This document shows positions 10,682 through 18,501 of a stretch of 64,000 bases of DNA, piece by piece. The notes beneath the pieces are model-generated. The model did not search any database, was not told where the DNA came from, and worked only from the letters and a program-made list of their open reading frames with translations. Source of the DNA: Streptomyces sp. CB02959 (GTDB lineage Bacteria; Actinomycetota; Actinomycetes; Streptomycetales; Streptomycetaceae); NCBI RefSeq assembly GCF_002803155.1, contig NZ_NNBP01000010.1:124001-188000 (forward strand), in the 5' to 3' direction. The position numbers and the translations under genes were made by a program. Position 1 is the first letter of the stretch. Each line of letters opens with the position of its first letter.

Positions 10682-11391
10682 GCTGGCATCAGGAGCTGCT
10701 GGTCGGCTTCGACCTGGAGACCACGGGCACCGACGTCGAGCACGACCGCATCGTCACGGCCGCGCTGATCCGGCTGGAGGGGGACGGCCGGGTGGCCGGG
10801 CGGCAGTCCTGGCTGATCGATCCGGGCGTCCCGATCCCCGACGAAGCCGCGGAGATCCACGGCATGTCGACCGCCTACGTCACCGCACACGGCCGTTCGC
10901 CCGCGGGCGCGATAGCGGAGATCACCGAGGCGCTGGCCGAAGCCCTCCGCGCGGACATCCCGCTGGTGGTGATGAACGCGCGCTACGACCTCTCGCTGCT
11001 CGACCGCGAGTGCCGCCGCCACGGCGTGCCGACCCTGACCGAGCGGCTCGGCCGTCCGCCCGCCCCGGTCATCGACCCGCTCGTCCTCGACAAGCACGTG
11101 GACCGCTACCGCAAGGGCAAGCGCGCACTCCAGGCGCTCTGCGGCCACTACGGCGTACCGCTGGACGGCGCGCACGAGGCGGGTGCCGACGCGGCGGCGG
11201 CGGCCGGGGTCGCCCGCCGCATCGGTGAGAAGTACCCGGCCGTCGCCCTGCCCGCACCGCGCGCCCTGCACACCCTCCAGGAGCAGGCCGCCGCCGAGCA
11301 GGCCGCCTCGTTCCAGGCGTACCTGCGCCGGTCCGGCGACCCGGAGGCGATAGTCGAGGCGGCCTGGCCGCTGATCCCGTACCAGCGCTGA
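10678..11391 (+). CDS. DnaQ-like 3'-5' exonuclease (DEDDh)
   Basis: A 237-residue DEDD-superfamily exonuclease. Exo I is VGFDLETTGTD (Asp and Glu metal ligands), the region EIHGMSTAYVTAHG follows, Exo II is VMNARYDLSLLDREC (Asp), and Exo III is DGAHEAGADAAAAAGV (His then Asp), so the four acidic ligands and the general-base His are present. Residues after 190 form a helical tail ending in WPLIPYQR. It resembles the free-standing epsilon-like exonucleases of Streptomyces rather than a polymerase domain. The start overlaps the micro-ORF stop. The upstream promoter motif suggests damage induction, so a repair or end-trimming role is likely. Its substrate cannot be deduced. Confidence 0.9.
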   Translation: MSWHQELLVGFDLETTGTDVEHDRIVTAALIRLEGDGRVAGRQSWLIDPGVPIPDEAAEIHGMSTAYVTAHGRSPAGAIAEITEALAEALRADIPLVVMNARYDLSLLDRECRRHGVPTLTERLGRPPAPVIDPLVLDKHVDRYRKGKRALQALCGHYGVPLDGAHEAGADAAAAAGVARRIGEKYPAVALPAPRALHTLQEQAAAEQAASFQAYLRRSGDPEAIVEAAWPLIPYQR

Positions 11392-11421
11392 GCGGCCCGG
11401 ACCGGCGGCCGGGTCACCGCC

Positions 11422-12309
11422 TCAGAACGGGTACCACCGGACCGCCGCGTCCTTCTCGCGCAGCGAGGCGACCCGGCGCCGGAACTCCTTGAGCGCGGCC
11501 GGATTCCCGGGCGCGTGCTGGGAGACCCAGGCGCAACTCGCGGTCTCCCGGGACCCGCGCAGGACGGCGCACCCCTCCCAGTCCCGCACGTCCCAGCCGT
11601 ACACCGCCACGAAGGCGTCGTAGGCTTCCGCGCCCAGTCCGTAGCGGTCCCGGCTGAGGGCGAGCACGACCAGGTCGTGCTCGCGCAGGTCCGAGGAGAA
11701 GGTCTCCAGGTCGACCAGGACCGGGCCGTCGGGCCCGATGTGGACGTTGCGGGGCAGCGCGTCGCCGTGGATCGGGCCGCGCGGCAGATGTGGTTCGAGC
11801 GCCGTCGCGGCCAGCGCGAACGCGTCCCGCCGTCCGCGCAGGTACTCCGCATCGGACGCCGACACGGCGTCGCCGGCCAGCCGCAGCCAGCGCTCCACAC
11901 CGTCCAGCAGCTCGCGCCGGGGGAGTGCGAACGGCGGCTCGGGCAGCGCGTGGACGCGCTTGAGCAGCTCGGCGAGGTCCTGCGGCCGGGCGGGTCGGAC
12001 GGCCTCCGGCAGCTGCCGCCAGTACGTCACGGGGTGCCCGTCGACGAGCCGGGCGGTCGACTCCGCGGCCCGCACGGCCGGTACGTCCTCGGCCGCCAGC
12101 CACTGGGCCACCGCCAGTTCCCGCTCGGCGCGCGCCAGCAGCTCGGGGCTGCGGCCGATCCGGACGACCACGCCGCCCTCGTCCAGGGCGAAGACGGCGT
12201 TCTCGCCGAGTGCGAGCAGCCGGGCGTCCGCCGCCGCGGCGGAGTGCCCGGCCGCGGCCAGCACGTCCCGGGCGCGCGCCTCGGTGAAGGCGGGGCTGGG
12301 TTCGGTCAT
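11422..12309 (-). CDS. Aminoglycoside phosphotransferase-family protein
   Basis: A kinase-fold (APH/choline kinase family) protein of 295 residues. The N-lobe shows GENAVFALDEGGVVVRIGR, where Arg replaces the usual nucleotide-contacting Lys. The catalytic loop is GPIHGDALPRNVHI (Asp as base, Asn as metal ligand), and the metal-binding strand is PVLVDLETF, the DFG-equivalent, with Asp present. It therefore looks active, but the substrate is unknown. The family includes antibiotic kinases, homoserine kinases and many uncharacterised members. It starts at ATG 12309, preceded by GCAGGAGGCACTCCG in the mRNA sense, a good ribosome site. It is divergent from the macrolide glycosyltransferase 181 bp away; a shared resistance role is only suggested by that position. 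Confidence 0.85.
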   Translation of the reverse strand: MTEPSPAFTEARARDVLAAAGHSAAAADARLLALGENAVFALDEGGVVVRIGRSPELLARAERELAVAQWLAAEDVPAVRAAESTARLVDGHPVTYWRQLPEAVRPARPQDLAELLKRVHALPEPPFALPRRELLDGVERWLRLAGDAVSASDAEYLRGRRDAFALAATALEPHLPRGPIHGDALPRNVHIGPDGPVLVDLETFSSDLREHDLVVLALSRDRYGLGAEAYDAFVAVYGWDVRDWEGCAVLRGSRETASCAWVSQHAPGNPAALKEFRRRVASLREKDAAVRWYPF

Positions 12310-12453
12310 CGGAGTGCCTCCTGCGGTGCGTTCTCGCGCCCAGTCTCGCAGGTGCCACCAGCCGCTCCGGAGGCCGTCCGGCCGCCCTCGGAAGGGCGCT
12401 TCCCACCAGGGGAGTCGGCACCCACCGGGCCGCGGCGTGGCGACTTTTCACCG

Positions 12454-12483
12454 TTGCACGATACGTATCGTCTCGCCTAGGGT
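12454..12483 (+). promoter_or_regulatory. Promoter with embedded palindromic operator for the glycosyltransferase
   Basis: TTGCAC (12454-12459) and TAGGGT (12478-12483) form -35/-10 hexamers with an 18-bp spacer. A perfect 14-bp palindrome ACGATACGTATCGT (12458-12471) covers the -35 edge and spacer, a TetR-style operator position. The ATG lies 8 bp after the -10, so transcription probably starts at or next to the start codon. Confidence 0.6.
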
Positions 12484-12490
12484 TTCGAGC

Positions 12491-13702
12491 ATGCCTCAGC
12501 ATCCTTCGCATATCGCGATGTTCAGCATCCCGGCCCACGGTCACGTCCAGCCCAACCTCGACGTCATCCGCGAACTGGTCGACCGGGGGCACCGCGTGAC
12601 CTACGCCGTCCCGGCCGCCTTCGCCGACCTCGTCGCCGGCGTCGGCGCCGAACCGCGGCCGTGGACCTCCGTCCTGCCCACCGACGAGAACCCGGAGGCA
12701 TGGGGCACCGATCTCCTCGACCACCTCGAACCGTTCCTGGAGGACGGCATCCAGGCCCTGCCGCAGCTCGCCGCGGCCTACGAGGGCGACACCCCGGACC
12801 TGGTCCTCCACGACAGCGCCTCGTTCCCGGCCCCGCTGCTCGCCCACCGGTGGCAGGTCCCGGCCATCCAGCTGACGCCGCACATCGTCGCCTGGGACGG
12901 CTACGAGGAGGAGGCCGGCGAGGGGGTGCGGGCGGAGTTGCGGAGCAGCGAGCGCGGCCGCGCCTACTACGCGCGCTTCCGGGCCTGGTTGGCGGACCAC
13001 GGTATGGGGGACCTGCCGGAGCCGGACTTCCTGGCCGCCCGGCCCGCCCGCGCCCTCGTCCTGATCCCCCGGGCCATGCAGCCGCAGGCGGACCGGGTCG
13101 ACGGGGCGGTCTTCACCTTCGTCGGCTCCTGCCAGGGCGACCGCGCCGCGCAGGGCGACTGGCAGCGGCCGGCCGGCCTCGCGCCCGACGCCAAGGTGCT
13201 CCTGGTCTCCCTGGGGTCGGTGTTCACCGACGCGCCGGACGTCTACCAGGCCTGCGTCGAGGCGTTCGGCGGGCGGGCGGACTGGCATGTGGTGCTGCAG
13301 ATCGGGAAGTTCACCGACCCGGCGGTGCTCGGCGAGGTCCCGGACAACATCGAGGTGCGCACCTGGGTCCCGCAGGTGGCGGTCCTCCGGCAGGCCGACG
13401 CGTTCGTCACCCACGCCGGGATGGGCGGCAGCCAGGAGGGGTTGGCGAACGGGGTGCCCATGGTGTGCGTACCGCAGGCCGCCGACCAGTTCATGAACGC
13501 CGCCACGCTGGAGGCGCTGGGCGTCGCCCGGCAGTTGCAGAAGGGCGAGGTGACCGCGCAGGCGCTGGGGGAGGCCGTGCGCGCGGTGGCCGGCGATCCC
13601 GACGTGGCGGCGGCGCTCGGCCGGATCCGCGCGGAGATGGCGGAGGAGGGCGGCAGTCGGCGGGCGGCGGACCTCATCGAGGCGCAACTCCCCGTGGGGT
13701 AA
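12491..13702 (+). CDS. mgt: Macrolide glycosyltransferase (MGT family, GT1)
   Basis: A 403-residue GT-B glycosyltransferase of the macrolide-inactivating group (Mgt, OleD, OleI), which transfers glucose from UDP-glucose to the 2'-hydroxyl of macrolide desosamine. The N-terminus HIAMFSIPAHGHVQPNLDVI carries the acceptor-side catalytic His. The C-terminal nucleotide-sugar motif runs from VRTWVPQVAVLRQADAFVTH through HAGMGGSQEGL (His about 308) to PMVCVPQAADQ. Length matches OleD. The start ATG has no ribosome site but sits about one turn after a -10 hexamer, which argues for a leaderless mRNA. A 14-bp palindrome in the promoter suggests repression by an unlinked or unrecognised TetR-type protein. 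It gives resistance or detoxification; no macrolide pathway is seen here. Confidence 0.9.
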   Translation: MPQHPSHIAMFSIPAHGHVQPNLDVIRELVDRGHRVTYAVPAAFADLVAGVGAEPRPWTSVLPTDENPEAWGTDLLDHLEPFLEDGIQALPQLAAAYEGDTPDLVLHDSASFPAPLLAHRWQVPAIQLTPHIVAWDGYEEEAGEGVRAELRSSERGRAYYARFRAWLADHGMGDLPEPDFLAARPARALVLIPRAMQPQADRVDGAVFTFVGSCQGDRAAQGDWQRPAGLAPDAKVLLVSLGSVFTDAPDVYQACVEAFGGRADWHVVLQIGKFTDPAVLGEVPDNIEVRTWVPQVAVLRQADAFVTHAGMGGSQEGLANGVPMVCVPQAADQFMNAATLEALGVARQLQKGEVTAQALGEAVRAVAGDPDVAAALGRIRAEMAEEGGSRRAADLIEAQLPVG

Positions 13703-13741
13703 CCGTCGGTACGCACCTCTTCCGAGGCGCGAGCATGGCAC

Positions 13742-13786
13742 AAGGGGACAGTTGAAAATGCAAACGCATTGTCGGCTGTCCCCCTT
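13742..13786 (+). terminator. Nested hairpin downstream of mgt
   Basis: The outer arms AAGGGGACAG and CTGTCCCCCTT pair with one bulged C. They enclose a second hairpin AATGC-AAAC-GCATT (13757-13770). It starts 40 bp after the mgt stop, and a terminator is the simplest reading. Confidence 0.6.
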
Positions 13787-13789
13787 CAT

Positions 13790-14025
13790 TGCGTAAACGT
13801 AAACGGAGTTGAGTTACTGTCCGTCAACTCCAGCGGTCTGTTTGACCAGTTCTGCGTTCTTTTGCATTTCTGCAGGATTGTTGCCTATCTCACACGGCCT
13901 GGCTGGCCTTGAATTGCACTCGTCAATCCGACAGGGTTTCGAACCAGCCCGGTGGAGATTTTCCGGTCCCTTCGGGCTATTCACAAACGCTTCCCCCCAC
14001 ACCACGAACGAGGAGAACCCTCGCC
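13790..14025 (+). promoter_or_regulatory. AT-richer upstream region of the secreted protease
   Basis: The mgt-protease gap has lower GC than its surroundings. It contains tandem CGTAAA copies near 13792-13804 and an 8-bp perfect inverted repeat GGAGTTGA/TCAACTCC (13805-13831, 11-base loop). The protease ribosome site GAGGAGAA lies at its end (about 14009-14016). It probably holds the promoter and regulatory sites; no hexamers stand out. Confidence 0.4.
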
Positions 14026-15237
14026 ATGGCTCATAAGCGTTCCAGCAAGAAGCGGCTCATCACGGCGATATCCGCCGCTGTGGCCGCCACTGGTATCGCC
14101 GCCGTCACAGCGGTCACCGCGGGCGCGTCGCCCGCCGCCGAGGGCAAGATCTACGGCGCCGAGGCCAAGGGCGCCGTCAAGGGCAGCTACATCGTGCTGC
14201 TGAAGAAGACCGCCGGAGTGCGCGCCGCCGAGAGCGGCGACCTGGCCGCCAAGTACGGCGGCAAGGTCAAGCGGACCTTCACCTCCGCCATCGACGGCTT
14301 CTCGGCCACCGGCCTGTCCAGCGAGGACGCCAAGCGCCTGGCCGCCGACCCGTCCGTCGACAAGGTCGTCCAGAACCACACGTTCCACACCGACGGCACC
14401 CAGGACAACCCGCCGTCGTGGGGCCTGGACCGCATCGACCAGGCCGACACCAAGGGTGACGGCAAGTACAACTACCCGGACAGCGCGGGCGAGGGCGTCA
14501 CCGCCTACGTCATCGACACCGGCATCCACATCAGCCACAAGGACTTCGGCGGTCGCGCGTCGTACGGCTTCAACGCCATCGACAACAGCGACAAGGCCGA
14601 GGACGACAACGGCCACGGCACCCACGTCTCCGGCACCATCGGAGGCACCGCCCACGGCGTCGCCAAGAAGGTCAAGCTGGTCGCCGTCAAGGTGCTCGAC
14701 GGGCAGGGCTCCGGCACCACTGAGCAGGTCGTCGCGGGCATCGACTGGGTCACCAAGAACCACAAGGGCCCCTCGGTCGCCAACATGTCGCTCGGCGGCG
14801 GCGCGGACGAGGCGCTCGACGCGGCCGTGAAGAAGGCCATCGACTCCGGTGTCACCTTCGGCGTCGCGGCCGGCAACGAGTCCACCGACGCGGGCCAGGG
14901 CTCCCCGGCGCGCGTCAAGGAGGCCATCACGGTGGCCTCCAGCACCAAGGACGACCAGCAGTCCGACTTCTCCAACTACGGCAGCGTCGTCGACCTCTAC
15001 GCTCCGGGCTCCGACATCACCTCGGACTGGAACAACAGCGACGACGCCACCAAGACCATCTCCGGTACGTCGATGGCGACCCCGCACGTCGTGGGTGCCG
15101 CCGCGCTCTACCTGGCCGACCACAAGGACGCCAAGCCGGCCGACGTGGAGAAGGCGCTGACGGACGGGGCCACCCCCGACAAGATCAGCAACCCGGGTCA
15201 GGGCACGCCCAACAAGCTGCTGAAGATCGTTCAGTAG
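14026..15237 (+). CDS. Secreted S8 serine protease (proteinase K/aqualysin-like) with I9 propeptide
   Basis: A 403-residue subtilase preproprotein. A Sec signal (KRSSKKRLITAISAAVAATG onward, cleavage probably near ASPAAEG) is followed by an inhibitor-I9 propeptide (about residues 45-120: GSYIVLLKKTAGVRA, KVKRTFTSAIDGFSATGL) and the catalytic domain. The triad is Asp164 (AYVIDTGIHISH), His197 (DDNGHGTHVSG) and Ser349 (SGTSMATPHVVGAAALYL), with the oxyanion Asn in GVAAGNES. No C-terminal extra domain is present. The start is fixed by GAGGAGAA ten bases upstream. It acts extracellularly in protein scavenging. It is monocistronic, with hairpins on both sides. Confidence 0.95.
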   Translation: MAHKRSSKKRLITAISAAVAATGIAAVTAVTAGASPAAEGKIYGAEAKGAVKGSYIVLLKKTAGVRAAESGDLAAKYGGKVKRTFTSAIDGFSATGLSSEDAKRLAADPSVDKVVQNHTFHTDGTQDNPPSWGLDRIDQADTKGDGKYNYPDSAGEGVTAYVIDTGIHISHKDFGGRASYGFNAIDNSDKAEDDNGHGTHVSGTIGGTAHGVAKKVKLVAVKVLDGQGSGTTEQVVAGIDWVTKNHKGPSVANMSLGGGADEALDAAVKKAIDSGVTFGVAAGNESTDAGQGSPARVKEAITVASSTKDDQQSDFSNYGSVVDLYAPGSDITSDWNNSDDATKTISGTSMATPHVVGAAALYLADHKDAKPADVEKALTDGATPDKISNPGQGTPNKLLKIVQ

Positions 15238-15260
15238 TCGATCCGGTCGTTCAGCACCGC

Positions 15261-15305
15261 ACGCCGGCCGTCGCGCTCGCCCCCACGGGGCGCGGCGGCC
15301 GGCGT
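15261..15305 (+). terminator. Terminator after the secreted protease
   Basis: Ten-base arms ACGCCGGCCG and CGGCCGGCGT pair perfectly, starting 24 bp after the protease stop. Confidence 0.65.
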
Positions 15306-15407
15306 CGTTGCGTTCCGGGCGCCCGACGCACCTTCCCCCGCGTCGAGTTATCCACAGGAGGCTTCCTCCGGAACCGTGGACGGCCGAGCGTGGCTACCGT
15401 CAGTGAC

Positions 15408-15659
15408 ATGCACGGAGTCACGCCGTTCCTCGGCATCAGCACCATCGTCTACGTAGTGATCGGACTGCTCTGCGCCCTCGTCGGCGCGGGCCGCACGACA
15501 GGGGGAAGCCCGCCATGCACACCGTCACCGTCATCGTCCCGGCCCACAACGAAGAGGAGGGACTACCGGCCACGCTGGAGTCCCTCGCGAGGCAAACCGT
15601 CCCGCCCGACCGCGTCCTGGTCGTCGACGACGCCTCCACCGACCGCACCGGCGAGGTAG
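15408..15659 (+). CDS. Possible small membrane ORF overlapping the GT2 gene
   Basis: An ATG at 15408 opens a frame whose first 30 residues form a plausible membrane segment (FLGISTIVYVVIGLLCALVG). It then runs out of frame into the glycosyltransferase gene, where the Pro/Ser/Thr/Arg-rich sequence looks like a shadow. A TACCGT hexamer seven bases before the ATG would suit a leaderless transcript. It may be a short leader that couples translation to the glycosyltransferase, or the true N-terminal membrane segment of that protein separated by a frameshift. It may also be chance. Confidence 0.3.
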   Translation: MHGVTPFLGISTIVYVVIGLLCALVGAGRTTGGSPPCTPSPSSSRPTTKRRDYRPRWSPSRGKPSRPTASWSSTTPPPTAPAR

Positions 15660-16603
15660 CCGCCGCACACGGCGTCACGGTGCTCCGCCCGCCGCACAAC
15701 CTCGGCAGCAAGGCCAGAGCGCAGAACTACGCCCTCCCGCGGTGCACCACCGATCTCGTCCTGGCCGTCGACGCGGACACCGTCCTCGCCCCGGATTACC
15801 TCCAGCGCGTCCTCCCGGTCTTCGACGACCCCGGTGTCGCCATCGCCGCGGGCACGGTCCGCACCCGGCACACCCGCACCGTGTGGGAGCGGGGCCGGTC
15901 CACGGAATACCTCTTCGGCTTCCACTTCCATCGGCCCATCCAGGCACTCGCCAACAGCCCCATGGTCTGCTCGGGTTGCTGCTCGGTCTTCCGGCGCGAC
16001 GAACTGGTGGCCTTCGGTGGATTCCCCGAGCGCACCATCGTCGAGGACATGGACTACACCTGGTCCCGGCAGATCGCCGGACGACGCGCGGTCTACGTCT
16101 CCGACGCCGTCGCCCTGGCCGCCGACCCGGAGAACCTCACCTACTTCCGCAAACAGGTCAACCGCTGGATGGCCGGCTTCTGCCAGAACGTCCGGCTCCA
16201 CCTCGGCCGGCTGCTGGTCCGCAAACCCCTGCTCGCGCTCTGGGTGCTGCTCGCCCTCTTCGAGATCCTCACCGCGCCCCTGTGGTGGGCCGGTCCGTTC
16301 GTGCTCAGCGCGACGAGCGGTGCGTCACCACCGGCCGCCTTCGCCTGGTGGGCCGGGGCCGACCTCCTGCTGACGCTGCCACCCCTGGTGTACGCCGCCC
16401 GCCGCCGCAGACTCCCGTTGCGCGGCGTGCTGGTCAACATCCCCTGCGCCTACGCCACCAAGGCGGTCAACGTCGTCTACGCCTGGAAGGCCCTGGTCGT
16501 GGAGCTGTTGCTGGTGCCCCTGCATCTGGCGCGGGGCCTGACGGTCTACGAGAAGGGGCGCGCCGACACTCCCGCGGGGCGGGCGACGGTGGTGGCGAGG
16601 TGA
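15515..16603 (+). CDS. Membrane-associated GT2 glycosyltransferase, processive type
   Basis: A 362-residue family 2 glycosyltransferase. HTVTVIVPAHNEEEGLPATL begins the Rossmann-like domain. VVDDAS, the DAD motif in VLAVDADTV, the acceptor-side VEDMDYTW, and QVNRW (the QxxRW motif of cellulose/chitin/hyaluronan synthase-type enzymes) follow in order. Two to four hydrophobic segments occupy residues about 235-345. The product is unknown; an extracellular polysaccharide or lipid-linked sugar is likely. The ATG at 15515 follows a GGGGGAAG. Most processive GT2 enzymes have an N-terminal membrane helix that this start lacks; the overlapping out-of-frame ORF at 15408 encodes one. It converges on the cbiX-like gene with a 19-bp gap. 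Confidence 0.85.
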   Translation: MHTVTVIVPAHNEEEGLPATLESLARQTVPPDRVLVVDDASTDRTGEVAAAHGVTVLRPPHNLGSKARAQNYALPRCTTDLVLAVDADTVLAPDYLQRVLPVFDDPGVAIAAGTVRTRHTRTVWERGRSTEYLFGFHFHRPIQALANSPMVCSGCCSVFRRDELVAFGGFPERTIVEDMDYTWSRQIAGRRAVYVSDAVALAADPENLTYFRKQVNRWMAGFCQNVRLHLGRLLVRKPLLALWVLLALFEILTAPLWWAGPFVLSATSGASPPAAFAWWAGADLLLTLPPLVYAARRRRLPLRGVLVNIPCAYATKAVNVVYAWKALVVELLLVPLHLARGLTVYEKGRADTPAGRATVVAR

Positions 16604-16622
16604 GCCGGGCGGGCGGTGCCGC

Positions 16623-17393
16623 TCAGGCGGTCAGGGCCGCCAAGTCGCCCTGGGCGCGGGCCCGGACGGCCTGGTCGTAGCGGCGCAGCAGCAGCCGGGC
16701 CAGCTCGGGGGCGGCACCGAGCACCGGGGCGAGGATGTCCGCGCGGGCCTCGCGGGCCCCGGCGGCGATCCGGTCCGGCAGGAACCCCGGCGCGATGACG
16801 TACGGGGCGACGGCCACCCGCTGGATGCCCTCGGCCCGCAGGGCCCGTACGGCGTCGGCCGTACGGGGAAGAGATGCGGAGGCGAACGCAGGTCGCACGG
16901 CACACCACTCTGCGGTGCGCCGCCACTCCCGCGCGATTTCTGCGATCACTGCGATCGCCTCCGGGTCTGAGGAGCCGGCCGAGGCCAGGACGACCCCGGT
17001 CGAGCGGTGGTCGTCCGGCCGCAACCCGGCCTCCTCCAGCCGGCGCTCCAACGCGCTGGTCAGGAGGAGTGACGGGCCGAGCACCTCGGCCTGATGGACG
17101 GTCAGCAGGGGCAGCCGCGCGGCGGCCTCCCGCAGTACCGCGGGGATATCGGACTTCGCGTGGAAGGCGCGAGTCAGGAGGAGGGGAAGCGCCACCACGT
17201 TCCGTACGCCGTCGGCCTCAAGGCGTTCCAGCACCCGGGGTACCCGGGGCGCGTTGAAGTCGAGATAGCCGACCGCCACGCGCAGCCCCGGACGCAGCTT
17301 CCGGACCCGCGCGCAGAGCGCGGTGACGGTCGCGGCGTGCCGAGGATCGCGGCTGCCGTGGGCGATGACGAGGAGAGTGGGGCGTGTGTTCAT
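16623..17393 (-). CDS. Sirohydrochlorin chelatase-like protein (CbiX/SirB family)
   Basis: A 256-residue class II chelatase with two related halves. LLVIAHGSRDPRH and ALPLLLTRAFHAKSDIP carry the His residues expected to bind metal, and the second half repeats the fold (VVLASAGSSDPEA, VAPYVIAPGFLPDRI). In a sulfur operon the likely job is Fe insertion into sirohydrochlorin to make siroheme for the sulfite reductase encoded about 7 kb upstream on the same strand; cobalt insertion for cobalamin is the alternative. It begins 4 bp after the permease stop and is the last gene of the cluster. Confidence 0.85.
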   Translation of the reverse strand: MNTRPTLLVIAHGSRDPRHAATVTALCARVRKLRPGLRVAVGYLDFNAPRVPRVLERLEADGVRNVVALPLLLTRAFHAKSDIPAVLREAAARLPLLTVHQAEVLGPSLLLTSALERRLEEAGLRPDDHRSTGVVLASAGSSDPEAIAVIAEIAREWRRTAEWCAVRPAFASASLPRTADAVRALRAEGIQRVAVAPYVIAPGFLPDRIAAGAREARADILAPVLGAAPELARLLLRRYDQAVRARAQGDLAALTA

Positions 17394-17397
17394 GGTT

Positions 17398-18501
17398 TCA
17401 GCTCTTGACGAGGAGGCCGCGGCTGCGCAGCACCCGGCGCTCGATCGGGGCGAAGATCAGCAGCTCGATGCCGATGCCGACGATCAGGATCAGCAGGATC
17501 GCGGCCAGCACCCAGGACATGTCCTGCAGTTCACGGCCCTGTTCCAGGAGCTGGCCCAGTCCGGTGCCGAGGTCGGGAGCGTTGACGATGAGTTCGGCGG
17601 CCATCAGGGACCGCCAGGAGAACGCCCAGCCCTGCTTGAGCCCGGCGAGGTAGCCGGGCAGCGCGGCGGGGAGCAGTACGTGGCGGACACCGGCCAGGCC
17701 GGTCGCGCCGATGGTGCGGCCGGCACGCAGATAGAGAGGAGAGATCTGGTCGACACCGGACACCAGCCCGTTGGCGATCGAGGGGACGGCACCGAGCAGC
17801 ACCACCGCGTAGATGGTGGCGTCGCTCAGGCCGAACCAGATGATCGCCGCCGGGACCCAGGCCACCGAGGGCAGGGACTGCAGCCCGCTCAGGATCGGCC
17901 CGATCGCGGCCCGTACGAGCCTGACGCGGGCCACGACCAGTCCGAGCACCGTGCCGATGGCGACCGAGGCCAGGAAGCCGAGGGCGCCGCGGGAGACGCT
18001 GGTCCACACGAAGCCGAGCAGGGTGCCTTCGAGCCACTTCTGCTGGAGCGAGCGGAAGACGTCGAGCGGGCTCGGCAGCAGGTAGTGCGGCTTGAGCTGG
18101 AAGTGGTAGGCGAGCTGCCACAGCCCCAGCACGATCACGATCGCGATGAGGGGAGGGAACGCCTTTGACAGCAGGGTGCGCAGCCACGGCTGCCGGGCGA
18201 CCACGGTGGAGTCGAGGGCGTCGAGCCCGGCCTCCAGACCGGCGAGGTCACCGGCGGCGGGCCGGGGTCCCCCGGCGGCCGGTGCGTCGGTGGACGCCCC
18301 GGCGGAACGTCCGGCAGCCGCGCCGGCCGGTTCGGCGGTGGTTCCGGTGGCCGCTTCGGCCGGGGAGTCGCCGGCCGAACCGTCCGTGGAGCTGTCCGTC
18401 GTGCCGGTGGTCGTGCCGCTGGTCGGGGCGGTGGATGGTCCGGTGGGGTCGTCGCCGGGCTTCCCCGGGGCGGACGAGGTGGTGGTCTCAGTGCTGGCCA
18501 T
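17398..18501 (-). CDS. ABC transporter permease, sulfonate/sulfate type (SsuC/TauC-like)
   Basis: A 367-residue BPD-type inner-membrane permease. After the hydrophobic segment FPPLIAIVIVLGLWQLAYHF the usual five to six helices follow, with an EAA-like loop (LRAGRTIGATGLAGVRHVLLPAALPGYLAGL) that contacts the ATPase. It works with the adjacent ATPase and lipoprotein in sulfonate or sulfate uptake. The first 110 or so residues are an unusual Ser/Thr/Gly/Ala/Pro-rich, probably disordered extension not seen in typical SsuC proteins. The ATG at 18501, with GGGGAGA upstream, overlaps the ATPase gene by 14 bp, so this extension is real under the best start. A later start near the hydrophobic segment has no better signal. 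Confidence 0.85.
   Translation of the reverse strand: MASTETTTSSAPGKPGDDPTGPSTAPTSGTTTGTTDSSTDGSAGDSPAEAATGTTAEPAGAAAGRSAGASTDAPAAGGPRPAAGDLAGLEAGLDALDSTVVARQPWLRTLLSKAFPPLIAIVIVLGLWQLAYHFQLKPHYLLPSPLDVFRSLQQKWLEGTLLGFVWTSVSRGALGFLASVAIGTVLGLVVARVRLVRAAIGPILSGLQSLPSVAWVPAAIIWFGLSDATIYAVVLLGAVPSIANGLVSGVDQISPLYLRAGRTIGATGLAGVRHVLLPAALPGYLAGLKQGWAFSWRSLMAAELIVNAPDLGTGLGQLLEQGRELQDMSWVLAAILLILIVGIGIELLIFAPIERRVLRSRGLLVKS

Noticed and set aside
13808..14005. Small ORFs on both strands in the AT-rich region before the protease
   Set aside because: No ribosome site and atypical codon use; the region looks regulatory.
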